Positions 8,883 through 16,710 of a stretch of DNA of 64,000 nucleotides are shown here, in pieces (the stretch's first letter is position 1; each line of letters opens with the position of its first letter). Origin of the DNA: Chryseobacterium aquifrigidense (lineage in GTDB: Bacteria; Bacteroidota; Bacteroidia; Flavobacteriales; Weeksellaceae); contig NZ_VFPD01000004.1 of the NCBI RefSeq assembly GCF_006716485.1, positions 62,001 to 126,000 of the forward strand, read 5' to 3'. Below the pieces are notes generated by a model. The model made no database searches. It had not been told where the DNA came from and saw only the letters and a program-made list of their open reading frames with translations. The translations under genes were made by a program, and so were the position numbers.

Positions 8883-8890
8883 TAAATTTG
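8883..8890 (+). promoter_or_regulatory. Predicted trpS promoter -7 box
   Basis: TAAATTTG, a match to TAnnTTTG, 36 bp before the trpS ATG. About 20 bp upstream the sequence is TTCG rather than TTTG, directly at the end of the heptamer tract. Confidence 0.55.
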
Positions 8891-8925
8891 CTATTCATTA
8901 ATTTTTAAATATAAATTTTAAACAA

Positions 8926-9894
8926 ATGTCAAGAATTCTTACCGGCATTCAAGCCACCGGAACACCCCATCTTGGAAATTTATTAGGGGCTATTATTCCT
9001 GCTATCGAACTATCCAAGCAGGAAGGAAATGAATCATTTTTATTTATTGCGAATCTTCATACGCTTACACAGATTAAGGATGCGCAGACTTTAAGACAAA
9101 ATACCTACGAGATTGCTGCGGCTTGGCTTGCTTGTGGATTAGATACTGAAAAAACATATTTCTACAGACAAAGTGATATCGCTGAAACCTGTGAACTTTC
9201 TTGGCATTTATCATGTTTTTTCCCATACCAAAGATTAACATTGGCCCATTCATTTAAGGATAAAGCAGACAGACTTCAGGATGTAAATGCCGGTCTGTTT
9301 ACCTACCCTATTCTGATGGCTGCAGATATTTTACTGTATGATGCTGAAATTGTACCTGTAGGAAAAGATCAGCTTCAGCACCTGGAATTTGCAAGAGACG
9401 TCGCGTCAAGGTTCAACAACCAGATGGGTGAAATTCTTGTCCTTCCACAATCTGAACTTCAGGAAGATACTAAATATGTTCCCGGAACAGACGGTCAGAA
9501 AATGTCAAAATCAAGGGGAAATATCATTAATATTTTCTTACCTGAAAAGGAGCTGAAAAAACAGGTGATGAGTATTGAATCGGATTCAAAATCTTTGGAA
9601 GAGCCTAAGGATCCTGAAACGGATAAAACATTCCAGATTTATCAGCTTATTGCTACACCTGAACAGACTGAAGAATTAAGAGCAAAATATCTTGCCGGAA
9701 ACTTCGGATACGGACACGCTAAGAAAGAATTACTGGATCTTATTCTGGTACGTTTTGAGAAAGAAAGAGAAACGTTCGCTTATTATATGAACAATCTTGA
9801 TGAACTTGAAGCAAAACTTCAGCAAGGAGCTGAGAAAACCAGACCTATTGCACTGGAAACGCTGAAAAGAGTAAGAACAAGCTTAGGATTTTAA
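8926..9894 (+). CDS. trpS: Tryptophanyl-tRNA synthetase
   Basis: A 322-residue cytoplasmic class I synthetase that charges tRNA-Trp. The HIGH-type motif is TPHLGN (13-18) and the KMSKS motif is at 192-196 (GQKMSKSRGN). PVGKDQLQHLEFARD (about 144-158) is the typical TrpRS nucleotide/tryptophan pocket segment. The length is normal. It is a single-gene unit with its own TAnnTTTG promoter just after a heptamer tract, and a clear rho-independent terminator after the stop. Confidence 0.97.
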   Translation: MSRILTGIQATGTPHLGNLLGAIIPAIELSKQEGNESFLFIANLHTLTQIKDAQTLRQNTYEIAAAWLACGLDTEKTYFYRQSDIAETCELSWHLSCFFPYQRLTLAHSFKDKADRLQDVNAGLFTYPILMAADILLYDAEIVPVGKDQLQHLEFARDVASRFNNQMGEILVLPQSELQEDTKYVPGTDGQKMSKSRGNIINIFLPEKELKKQVMSIESDSKSLEEPKDPETDKTFQIYQLIATPEQTEELRAKYLAGNFGYGHAKKELLDLILVRFEKERETFAYYMNNLDELEAKLQQGAEKTRPIALETLKRVRTSLGF

Positions 9895-9913
9895 TACTGA
9901 GTTGTAAACATAA

Positions 9914-9945
9914 GAAAGCCTTTCGTTTGAAAGGCTTTTTCTTTT
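9914..9945 (+). terminator. Rho-independent terminator after trpS
   Basis: Perfect stem AAGCCTTTC-GTTT-GAAAGGCTT followed by a T-rich tail. The inverted A-rich side means it may also end the convergent histidine kinase transcript. Confidence 0.85.
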
Positions 9946-9949
9946 GATA

Positions 9950-11239
9950 TCAATAATGGGTATTATTCTTTGTCAGGATAAAATAATGCATCTGATCTCC
10001 ATATTCGTAATTGATGTCCCAGCCGGGATATTGTTTGATTATGGTTTTAATGATAGACAATCCCAATCCGGTTGAAGTATGATCTGAACCTTGTTTATAA
10101 AAGCGTTTAAAGATCCTTGATTGATCTAAGGACGCAGGATTTCCACTGTTTTGAAATGCAATTCTGTTATTTTCAATGATAATGTTCAGAGTGCCTTCTT
10201 CGTTGTTATATTTCACTGCATTTTTAAGAAGGTTAGACAAAAGAATATCGGCAAGATCCTGATTGAAATCCGCTACAAATTTTCCTTTTTCGATAATACT
10301 GACCTCTACTTTTTTAAAGGCAATAAAATCTTCATAATTCTGAACAAGCTGGGTGATCATTCCGTTAAAATCAACATCTGAAGTTTTATTAAACTGGCTG
10401 TTCTCAATTTTGGAAAGCATCAATAAAGATTTGTTTAAGCCTACCATTCTTCGCAGATCATTCTTCACTTCAGTAAGAAAGGTCAGATTCTTTTTATCAA
10501 GATCATCATTCTGGATCATCAAATCAATTTTATTAATCACGATAGCCAATGGAGTCTGAAGTTCATGGGAAGCATTTTCAATAAACTGTTTCTGCTGATA
10601 GAAAACGAGTTCATTACGTTCAATCATTTCGTTGATTTCCACATTTAATTCTTCAAATTCAGTGATCTTATAATTCTGTTTTTCCTGAGAAAAAGGAATT
10701 CCGAACTGATATTTTTTAAGCTTATCCAAAATCTGATAGAACGGTCTCATTGCTTTATTCAACAAATATCCGTTAACAGCTACAATACTTATCACCAGAA
10801 GGATATAAAGCACAATCAGAGCTGTTGTGAGATCGTATATCAACTCATCTTCTTCTACCGTGGATGTTCTGATGACAAGCCGCTGGTGACCTTTGAACTG
10901 ATCGATAAAGTCGGCCTCAAGAACTCTGTAAGGCTGATCTTTGTCATCATATTCCATATAGTACATCTTATTGTACAGTCTGCTTTTGTTTTGATAATCT
11001 CCAGCTTTGATGGGATTGATTTTAAATTCATTGAATCCAAACTCATTATTCTTCAAAAGCTGTGGATTGAGATAAACAGCTTTAATAATCTGTATTTTTC
11101 TGTCTCTCAATCCATCATCTACATTATCATGCACTTCATCCAGGATATAGGCATAAAAAAGACCTGCCCACACTGCTATAATCAACAGCAGGATCATGAT
11201 CAGATATTTTATCGTGTAATATTTTAATGAAGTCTTCAT
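9950..11239 (-). CDS. Sensor histidine kinase
   Basis: A 429-residue membrane sensor kinase. Two membrane segments (about 11-33 and 138-160) bracket a periplasmic sensing region of about 100 residues. A dimerisation/phosphoacceptor domain follows with H225 in ENASHELQTPLA, then a HATPase domain with NLLKNAVKYN (N box) and GLGLSI (G box). The sensed signal is unknown; the periplasmic part has no motif I recognise. It overlaps the stop/start of the OmpR-type regulator gene upstream by one base, so the two form an operon and very likely a cognate pair. Confidence 0.92.
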   Translation of the reverse strand: MKTSLKYYTIKYLIMILLLIIAVWAGLFYAYILDEVHDNVDDGLRDRKIQIIKAVYLNPQLLKNNEFGFNEFKINPIKAGDYQNKSRLYNKMYYMEYDDKDQPYRVLEADFIDQFKGHQRLVIRTSTVEEDELIYDLTTALIVLYILLVISIVAVNGYLLNKAMRPFYQILDKLKKYQFGIPFSQEKQNYKITEFEELNVEINEMIERNELVFYQQKQFIENASHELQTPLAIVINKIDLMIQNDDLDKKNLTFLTEVKNDLRRMVGLNKSLLMLSKIENSQFNKTSDVDFNGMITQLVQNYEDFIAFKKVEVSIIEKGKFVADFNQDLADILLSNLLKNAVKYNNEEGTLNIIIENNRIAFQNSGNPASLDQSRIFKRFYKQGSDHTSTGLGLSIIKTIIKQYPGWDINYEYGDQMHYFILTKNNTHY

Positions 11240-11910
11240 CAGATGAATTTATATCCTATTCCGTATACAGCCTGAAAATCAGCTTCTGCATCAAGGGTTT
11301 TCAGTTTTTTACGAAGATTTTTGATCTGGGAATAAATAAAATCCAGGCTGTCTGCCTGATCAATATAATCTCCCCAGATGGCTTCAGCCAGTGTAGTTTT
11401 CTGTAAAGTCTTCTCCGGATGAATTACAAAATAATACAGAAGGTCATATTCTTTACGGTTAAGCACAAGCTCTTCATCACCTACTTTCACTGTTCTGTTT
11501 TCCGGATCAATGCTGATATTTTTGTATCGGATGATATTTTCACCATCCTGATTTTTTCTTCTGATCACAGACTTGATTCTTGCCATCAGTTCTGCAAGAT
11601 GGAAAGGTTTCGCTAGATAATCATCTGCTCCTATTTCCAGCCCGGCCACCTTATCGTCCACAGAATCTTTGGCTGAAAGAATGATTACAGGATCTTTCTT
11701 ATGCATTTTTTTGATCTCTTTCAGGAGATCTATTCCGTTTCCGTCAGGCAGCATAATGTCCAGCAAAATACAGTCATATTCGTAAGAAATAATTTTCTCG
11801 AGCCCGCCACTGTAATTTTCTGCATATTCTACAATAAAATGCTCTGCTTCCAGAAATTTCTGTACGGTATCCTTCAGTTCGGGTTCATCTTCTACTATTA
11901 AAATCTTCAT
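11239..11910 (-). CDS. OmpR-family response regulator
   Basis: A 223-residue DNA-binding response regulator. The receiver domain carries the acidic pair E7-D8, phosphoacceptor D51 (CILLDIMLPDGNG) and the conserved Lys in DDYLAKPF (about 101). The C-terminal winged helix contains LNRKEYDLLYYF and ends in YGIGYKFI, typical of the OmpR/PhoB class. It is the partner of the kinase gene that follows. The two PepSY-like genes upstream on the same strand may be targets or accessory factors; PepSY-like proteins are often found next to two-component genes in Bacteroidota. Confidence 0.93.
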   Translation of the reverse strand: MKILIVEDEPELKDTVQKFLEAEHFIVEYAENYSGGLEKIISYEYDCILLDIMLPDGNGIDLLKEIKKMHKKDPVIILSAKDSVDDKVAGLEIGADDYLAKPFHLAELMARIKSVIRRKNQDGENIIRYKNISIDPENRTVKVGDEELVLNRKEYDLLYYFVIHPEKTLQKTTLAEAIWGDYIDQADSLDFIYSQIKNLRKKLKTLDAEADFQAVYGIGYKFI

Positions 11911-11951
11911 ACCACTGGGTCTCTATGCTCTGCTGCGCGATTAACTTATAT

Positions 11952-11959
11952 CAAATATA
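11952..11959 (-). promoter_or_regulatory. Predicted -7 box of the two-component operon
   Basis: Reads TATATTTG on the minus strand, matching TAnnTTTG, 42 bp before the response regulator ATG. The -33 element is not clear. Confidence 0.4.
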
Positions 11960-12116
11960 GGGAAATTATAAGGAGGGAAGCTGGAGAAAGGAATACACAT
12001 CCGAAAGTCTACGATAATATGATCAGTATAAGGGTTATATGATAAATTACCGATAATAAATCTACAAAATGGAAATGCTCTCTGCCGGATTCCCTCAGGT
12101 TCTTTTTCATAAGAAT

Positions 12117-12323
12117 CTAATTTGATTTAACATTCCGGCCATCTGCATCAAAAATAAGACACAGGCCATTCATCAAATGAATTTTGTAAGCATTGTATTT
12201 TCTTTCAATAGAATCAATGATGCTGCAAGGATGATTCCTTGTCATAAATGATACCATATTCTTTCTAATCTGAGCAGAAGACATCTTTCTTTCGTTGCTG
12301 TTTATTATATTCCAGTTGACCAT
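12117..12323 (-). CDS. Short PepSY-like protein, probably a truncated copy
   Basis: A 68-residue protein without a signal peptide. Its segment from IRKNMVSFMTRNHP to LIFDADGRNVK aligns over its whole length with the C-terminal half of the neighbouring 149-residue protein (IRNYSTKNFP to LEFDRNGNFK). It therefore holds only one half-repeat of the PepSY-like (DUF2874-type) fold. It may be a degraded duplicate of the neighbour or a small independent protein; the absence of a signal peptide favours a remnant. Confidence 0.5.
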   Translation of the reverse strand: MVNWNIINSNERKMSSAQIRKNMVSFMTRNHPCSIIDSIERKYNAYKIHLMNGLCLIFDADGRNVKSN

Positions 12324-12358
12324 ATTATTACTATTTAGTGTTTGTATCCGGTTACGTG

Positions 12359-12808
12359 TTAATCATCAATTCTTTTAAAATTTCCGTTTCTGTCAAATTC
12401 AAGCTCCAATCCATTGGAAAGTTCTGCCTTATAAGACCATCTTTTCTTTTCAATCTTAATGATATAAGTATTAGGAAAATTCTTTGTACTGTAATTTCTG
12501 ATTGAAGCAGGAATGAAGCCATAAGGAATTTTCTGATGTTTGCCATCCACTTCTTTCCAGTTTCCATTGCTGTCAAACTCCATTTTCATTCCATTATTCA
12601 GATATACTTTATACTCATCTACTCCATAGATTTCTCTGTCTTCGATGGCTGAGTTTACAGGAATACCTTTAAAATGAACCGCAAGAAAGTTTTTAGCTGT
12701 TTTCGGTAACTGATTAGCATTGATTGCTCTGTCCTGTGCAGAAACCAAGCCTCCAATTAATAAAAAAATAATCATTAAGACACCTGTGATTTTCTTTACA
12801 TTTTTCAT
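12359..12808 (-). CDS. Secreted PepSY-like (DUF2874-type) protein
   Basis: A 149-residue exported protein. The signal peptide covers about residues 1-24 (LMIIFLLIGGLVSAQ). The mature part consists of two similar halves, each with a helix followed by a beta hairpin that ends in a 'NGxxxEFDxNGNxK' pattern: YLNNGMKMEFDSNGNWK and LSNGLELEFDRNGNFK. This is the layout of the PepSY-like DUF2874 domain, which resembles BLIP-type folds; the family has no firm function. It lies upstream of a two-component operon on the same strand. Confidence 0.8.
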   Translation of the reverse strand: MKNVKKITGVLMIIFLLIGGLVSAQDRAINANQLPKTAKNFLAVHFKGIPVNSAIEDREIYGVDEYKVYLNNGMKMEFDSNGNWKEVDGKHQKIPYGFIPASIRNYSTKNFPNTYIIKIEKKRWSYKAELSNGLELEFDRNGNFKRIDD

Positions 12809-12901
12809 ACTATTACATTTTTCTGTTATTATTATGGAACAAAGTTCTTAATCAATTTGGGAAAGAATTGGGAAAAATGATTTTGGTGGGGAATATTTAA
12901 T

Positions 12902-12940
12902 TTAACCACAGATTGGCACAGATGACCACAGATGTTTGCG
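12902..12940. repeat. CACAGATT-type dispersed repeat, copy C
   Basis: AACCACAGATTGGCACAGAT followed by GACCACAGATGTTTG. Three CACAGAT units at about 12-bp spacing. This copy is not followed by a REP-like element. Confidence 0.55.
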
Positions 12941-12980
12941 TTGATTTTTCAAAATGTATGATTAGTCCTGAAAAATAAAA

Positions 12981-13007
12981 GAGCCACTAAGTTGAACTTA
13001 GCGGCTC
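12981..13007 (-). terminator. Terminator of the YjjG-type gene
   Basis: Stem GAGCC-A-CTAAGT with ACTTAG-C-GGCTC, flanked by A/T-rich runs on both sides (TTTTATTTTT on the minus strand). Confidence 0.8.
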
Positions 13008-13030
13008 CTTTATTAGATTTTATGATCTGT

Positions 13031-13720
13031 TTATAGATACTCTTTGATCTGCTGGAGATGGGTAATGGCTTTTAAACCTTCTTTCTGCTTATCTTCTTTA
13101 TAAACATCAAAGAATATCGCATCCATACCAAAATCTGTAGCTCCCATGGCATCTGCAATCCAGTCGTCACCAATCAGGATACTTTCTTCTTTTCTGGCTT
13201 CAGAAAGTCCCAGTGAATATTCAAAAATCCTTGGATTGGGTTTTCTCACTCCTACAGCATCTGCACTTGTAATGGTTTTAAAATAAGGAGCAATTCCGGA
13301 AAGGGTACATTTTCTTTCCGTCACTTCCTGAAATCCATTGGAAATAATGTGTAATGTATAGTTTTTAGCTTTCAGATATTCTAAAACATCCTCTGCTCCT
13401 TCCACCAGTTCGTTATGGCTTACAATATTATCAAGGAAGTGTTCTTCAAAATAAAGGGCAAGCTCTTTATTATCTACTCCAAAATGTTTGAATGCATCAT
13501 AAAAACGGTGTTCTCTCAAGTACTCTTTGCCGATTATTCCGTCTCTGATCTTTTCCCACAACTCTTCGTTGATATCGTGATATACGGAATGAAACTCTTC
13601 AAAGTCAATATTGTACTTTGAAGAAATATCCTGTTTTTCAAAAAGATCTTTGATGGTAAGATAGGCATTTCTGCGGTGATCCCAGAGTGTATTGTCCAGG
13701 TCAAAAAAAACGTGCTGCAT
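13031..13720 (-). CDS. YjjG-family noncanonical pyrimidine nucleotidase (HAD hydrolase)
   Basis: A cytoplasmic HAD-superfamily phosphatase of about 229 residues. Motif I is FFDLDNTLWDH at the N-terminus, motif II is the Ser in HIISNGF, motif III is Lys in RKPNPRIFEYSL, and motif IV is GDDWIADAMGA. YjjG-type enzymes dephosphorylate unusual pyrimidine nucleotides. Longer in-frame starts exist at 13735 and 13726, but a TAACTTTG promoter box occupies 13733-13740. A transcript starting about 7 bases below that box cannot contain the 13735 start, so I choose the Met at 13720 (MQHVFFDLDN); 13726 remains possible. Confidence 0.88.
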   Translation of the reverse strand: MQHVFFDLDNTLWDHRRNAYLTIKDLFEKQDISSKYNIDFEEFHSVYHDINEELWEKIRDGIIGKEYLREHRFYDAFKHFGVDNKELALYFEEHFLDNIVSHNELVEGAEDVLEYLKAKNYTLHIISNGFQEVTERKCTLSGIAPYFKTITSADAVGVRKPNPRIFEYSLGLSEARKEESILIGDDWIADAMGATDFGMDAIFFDVYKEDKQKEGLKAITHLQQIKEYL

Positions 13721-13732
13721 TTTCATACAGCA

Positions 13733-13740
13733 CAAAGTTA
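13733..13740 (-). promoter_or_regulatory. Predicted -7 box of the YjjG-type gene
   Basis: TAACTTTG on the minus strand, matching TAnnTTTG. It overlaps the most upstream possible start codon of the gene and therefore argues for a later start and a very short leader. Confidence 0.5.
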
Positions 13741-13746
13741 ATAATT

Positions 13747-13881
13747 TTAATTTTTTGTAATAGGATAATTTTTGCTCTTGCTTTTCACAATCTCAAGACT
13801 TTTAGAAAAATTCAGCAAAAAATCAATTGTTTGTTTCTTAGGTTTCAAAGTTTTCACTTTTAAAGAATCATTTTTTTTCAT
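13747..13881 (-). CDS. Small conserved-looking protein, 44 residues
   Basis: A short ORF between the ECF sigma factor and the YjjG-type gene. The product begins MKKNDSLKVKTLKPKKQTI and continues with DFLLNFSKSLEIVKSKSK. It is basic (many Lys) with an amphipathic segment around IDFLLNFSKSL. I recall similar short flavobacterial proteins with an IDFLLNFSKSL core, which suggests it is real, but I cannot check this here. The function is unknown. It lies 47 bp downstream of the sigma factor stop codon on the same strand. Confidence 0.6.
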   Translation of the reverse strand: MKKNDSLKVKTLKPKKQTIDFLLNFSKSLEIVKSKSKNYPITKN

Positions 13882-13928
13882 AGGCGAAGTATGTTTTCTT
13901 TAAAACGTGAATTTTTCGGAAATATTAT

Positions 13929-14531
13929 CTATCTTGTTAATATTATATTATTTTCATCCATGATTTTTCTCAGGTTTATCAGTGCATACCTCACTCTTCC
14001 TAGCGTGGTGTTGATGCTCATCTCTGTATGATCTGCAATTTCTTTGAAACTTAGACCATCAAAAAACCTCAGTTTGATTACCTCCTGCTGGTTTTGTGGT
14101 AAAAACTGTAACATTCTCAGGAGATCTTCCTGGATCTGATTGGTCACCAGCTGATCTTCAATATTTTCTGAAGGCTCTCTGATTAAATCAAAAATAGAAT
14201 ATTCATCCGTTTCAAAGGTAGTTTCTGAAACTTTAATATTCTTTGATTTTGACCTGAAATGATCGATGATTAAATTGTGAGAAATTCTTTTTGCCCAAAG
14301 AATAAATTTACCTTCTTCATTATAGCGCCCTTCTTTAAGCATCACAATAATCTTCATGAATGTATCCTGAAAGATATCATTTGCTAAATCTTCATCATTA
14401 ATTTTGTAAAAAATGAATGTAAACAGTTCTCTCTGATGTCGATGAATAAGGGTTGACAATGCACCCTCGTCTCCTTTTTGGTAAAGGGAAATTAGTAAAC
14501 TATCCGATTTTGATTTCATAACTCTTCTCAA
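13929..14531 (-). CDS. RNA polymerase ECF-type sigma-70 factor
   Basis: A 200-residue sigma factor of the ECF class (regions 2 and 4 only). Region 2 includes DEDLANDIFQDTFMKII (about 49-65) and the following WAKRISHNLIIDHFRS helix. Region 4 has LPQNQQEVIKLRFFDGLSF and the helix-turn-helix EIADHTEMSINTTLGRVRYA. No anti-sigma factor gene is adjacent, so how its activity is controlled is not visible here. The start could also be the Met at residue 5 (MKSKSDSLLISL). It is followed by the 44-residue small ORF. Confidence 0.9.
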   Translation of the reverse strand: MRRVMKSKSDSLLISLYQKGDEGALSTLIHRHQRELFTFIFYKINDEDLANDIFQDTFMKIIVMLKEGRYNEEGKFILWAKRISHNLIIDHFRSKSKNIKVSETTFETDEYSIFDLIREPSENIEDQLVTNQIQEDLLRMLQFLPQNQQEVIKLRFFDGLSFKEIADHTEMSINTTLGRVRYALINLRKIMDENNIILTR

Positions 14532-14714
14532 TATAAATATTTGCAGACAGGTATTCTACCAGATATTTCTTCTGGTCTTTGCTGTATAAACAAAACAGTT
14601 CTAGAGTAGAGTCTCTTCTATAGGCGGTAGTACAATTATTATGATGTAAATATAATAATTTTTTAATAACTGTTAACCTATTATTAAATTTTATAGAGAA
14701 AAATCTAAAAAAAA

Positions 14715-15206
14715 TCATTTAAACATATCATGAATGAATACGGTAGGGATATTTAATGTAAAATTAATATTAAGTCCTTTCATCTCTTTTCCGTTCAAAC
14801 GGGTATCTCCGATGGGAAAAGCATACCCTCCTGTAAGATCAAGCATCCCAAATAAAGTGACTCCTATTTTAGGGGCAATATATTTATTGGTTCCTTCAAC
14901 TCCGGCTAAAAAGTAATAGGAGTGATAGAAGTCCACATTTTTTTCAAAATTAAGAAGTACATCAGCCTGCAGTTTCGGCATGATAGCAAACCTGGAATCC
15001 ACAGATCCCATCATCGCCGATCCTCCCAATCTGTAAATTACATCATCATTTTTAAGAAAAAGCAATTTACCTCCTACTTCTCCGAAACTCTGGTTCTGAT
15101 AGGTATATCCCACACTGATCATTTTATGCATGGTATATTGAGCTTTTACTAATGTACTTAGCAAAAACAGAGACAGGGCGGCAACTACAGTTCGAAAATT
15201 CATCAT
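14715..15206 (-). CDS. Small outer-membrane beta-barrel-like protein
   Basis: A 163-residue protein with a signal peptide (about 1-22, ending VKAQ) and a mature part of alternating polar and hydrophobic stretches such as HKMISVGYTYQN and YYFLAGVEGTNKYIAPKIGV. This pattern fits a small 8-stranded outer-membrane barrel. I do not recognise a named family. It is transcribed toward the sigma factor gene, with 183 bp between them that hold no ORF but a short hairpin (ACCAGA...TCTGGT, about 14558-14576). Confidence 0.6.
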   Translation of the reverse strand: MMNFRTVVAALSLFLLSTLVKAQYTMHKMISVGYTYQNQSFGEVGGKLLFLKNDDVIYRLGGSAMMGSVDSRFAIMPKLQADVLLNFEKNVDFYHSYYFLAGVEGTNKYIAPKIGVTLFGMLDLTGGYAFPIGDTRLNGKEMKGLNINFTLNIPTVFIHDMFK

Positions 15207-15239
15207 CTTTCTATATTATTAAGGTGTAAAATTAAAAAA

Positions 15240-15266
15240 AACTGCCTTATCCAAAGATAAAGCAGT
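15240..15266 (-). terminator. Terminator after metK
   Basis: Stem AACTGC-CTTATC with GATAA-AGCAGTT and a run of T on the minus strand (complement of the A-run at 15234-15240). Confidence 0.8.
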
Positions 15267-15290
15267 TCATTATTATTCTTTAAAGAGAAA

Positions 15291-16571
15291 TTAAATTCCA
15301 AAAGCGGATTTAATCTCCTCTACTTTGTCAAGTTTTTCCCAGGTAAAGAACTCAAGATCTTTTAGCGTAATCTCATTCTTATGACCTTTATTGAAAGTTT
15401 TATCAGCTACATAATGCTCTTTACCCATATGTCCGTAAGAAGCTGTTTCCTGATAAATAGGGTTTCTTAATTTTAAGTTCTGCTCAATAGCATAAGGCCT
15501 TAAATCGAAAATAGCAGAAACTTTTTTCGCGATATCTCCATCATGAAGATCCACTTTTGCAGTTCCATAAGTATTGATATATAAACCACAAGGCTCAGCT
15601 ACCCCAATAGCATAAGAAACCTGCACCAAAACTTCATCAGCCACTCCTGCAGCTACTAAATTTTTAGCAATATGTCTTGTTGCATAAGCTGCACTTCTGT
15701 CTACTTTAGAAGGATCTTTTCCAGAGAAAGCACCACCTCCGTGAGCTCCTTTACCACCGTAAGTATCCACGATGATTTTTCTACCTGTAAGACCTGTATC
15801 TCCGTGAGGTCCTCCGATTACGAATTTCCCTGTAGGATTGATATGATATTTGATCTGATCGTTAAATAAAGCTTTGATTTCTTCTGTTTGCTGTGCAACC
15901 ACTCTTGGAACCAGAATATTTTTGATATCCTCACGGATCTTGTTCAGCATTTCTTCTTCACTTCCAAAGTCATCATGCTGGGTAGAAACCACAATAGAAT
16001 CAATTCTGATAGGCTTATGATCATCAGAATACTCAATCGTAACCTGGCTTTTTGCATCAGGACGAAGATAAGTGATCTCCTTATTTTCTCTTCTGATAGC
16101 AGAAAGTTCTTTCAGGATCGTGTGAGCAAGGTCCAATGCAAGAGGCATATAATTAGCTGTTTCATTGGTAGCATACCCAAACATCATTCCCTGGTCTCCG
16201 GCACCCTGTGCATTTGCCTTAGCTTCAAAAGACTCGTCATTTACCGCTCTGTCAACTCCCTGGTTGATATCAGGTGACTGCTCATGGATTGCAGAGATTA
16301 CTCCACAAGAATCTCCATTGAACATATATTCTCCTTTCGTGTACCCGATCCCATTGATTACTTCTCTGGCAATGGTCTGTACATCAAGGTAAGCATCTGA
16401 TTTTACTTCTCCAGCCAATACCACCTGTCCGGTAGTTACAAGAGTTTCACATGCTACTTTTGAATCTTTATCATATGCTAAGAAATGGTCGATTAATGCA
16501 TCGGAAATTTGATCGGCAATTTTATCCGGATGTCCTTCTGAAACTGATTCAGATGTAAATAAATAAGACAT
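15291..16571 (-). CDS. metK: S-adenosylmethionine synthetase (methionine adenosyltransferase)
   Basis: A 426-residue cytoplasmic enzyme that makes S-adenosylmethionine from methionine and ATP. The signatures are GHPDKIADQISDA (about 14-26), GAGDQGMMFGYA (about 122-133) and the P-loop-like GGGAFSGKDPSKVDRSAAY (about 278-296). Length is slightly above that of E. coli MetK (384). The start MSYLFTSESVSEG is the conserved family N-terminus. It is a single-gene unit with a strong promoter, a probable SAM-II riboswitch in the leader, a 23-codon leader ORF in the same frame and a terminator. Together these suggest feedback control by the product of the enzyme. Confidence 0.97.
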   Translation of the reverse strand: MSYLFTSESVSEGHPDKIADQISDALIDHFLAYDKDSKVACETLVTTGQVVLAGEVKSDAYLDVQTIAREVINGIGYTKGEYMFNGDSCGVISAIHEQSPDINQGVDRAVNDESFEAKANAQGAGDQGMMFGYATNETANYMPLALDLAHTILKELSAIRRENKEITYLRPDAKSQVTIEYSDDHKPIRIDSIVVSTQHDDFGSEEEMLNKIREDIKNILVPRVVAQQTEEIKALFNDQIKYHINPTGKFVIGGPHGDTGLTGRKIIVDTYGGKGAHGGGAFSGKDPSKVDRSAAYATRHIAKNLVAAGVADEVLVQVSYAIGVAEPCGLYINTYGTAKVDLHDGDIAKKVSAIFDLRPYAIEQNLKLRNPIYQETASYGHMGKEHYVADKTFNKGHKNEITLKDLEFFTWEKLDKVEEIKSAFGI

Positions 16572-16586
16572 ATAATTCTTTTGTTT

Positions 16587-16658
16587 TTAAAGATTTAAAA
16601 TAGTGTTTGCGAAAAATATGAATGAAATTGCCCAGAAAAAAGAATACTGTTTTAGCAT
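16587..16658 (-). CDS. Possible 23-residue leader ORF upstream of metK
   Basis: The ATG lies inside the 3' part of the predicted SAM-II riboswitch (in AAATGCTAAAAC), and the ORF (MLKQYSFFWAISFIFF, then ANTILNL) ends with TAA five codons before the metK ATG, in the same frame. The peptide is hydrophobic. It could couple riboswitch state to metK translation through termination and restart. It may also be chance; no ribosome-binding site is visible. Confidence 0.35.
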   Translation of the reverse strand: MLKQYSFFWAISFIFFANTILNL

Positions 16659-16698
16659 TTTTTTATAGAGGTTGCAATCAGGTCAAATTTTTCCTCGT
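16645..16698 (-). ncRNA. SAM-II (SAM-alpha) riboswitch upstream of metK
   Basis: In RNA sense the element has stem P1 GAGG/CCTC (16693-16696 with 16668-16671) enclosing a loop with ATTTGACCTGATTGCA, followed by TATAAAAAAATGCTAAAACAG. This matches the known SAM-II pattern (GATTTAACC..ATTGCA loop, then GCTAAAA). The pseudoknot P2 is also satisfied: CTG pairs with CAG (16647-16649) and TTGC pairs with GCTAA with a single bulged T, as in the known structure. The element is about 51 nt, the normal size, and starts within a few bases of the predicted transcription start. It ends 75 nt before the metK ATG, farther than in classical cases where it covers the ribosome-binding site. Confidence 0.82.
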
Positions 16699-16710
16699 AA
16701 TAAACGTCAG

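Noticed and set aside
12352..12576. A 74-codon minus-strand frame overlapping the PepSY-like gene
   Set aside because: It is out of frame with the gene that has the signal peptide and repeats; no features of its own.
15888..16277. A 129-codon frame on the plus strand inside metK
   Set aside because: Antisense to a highly conserved gene, with basic, Cys-rich composition typical of shadow frames.
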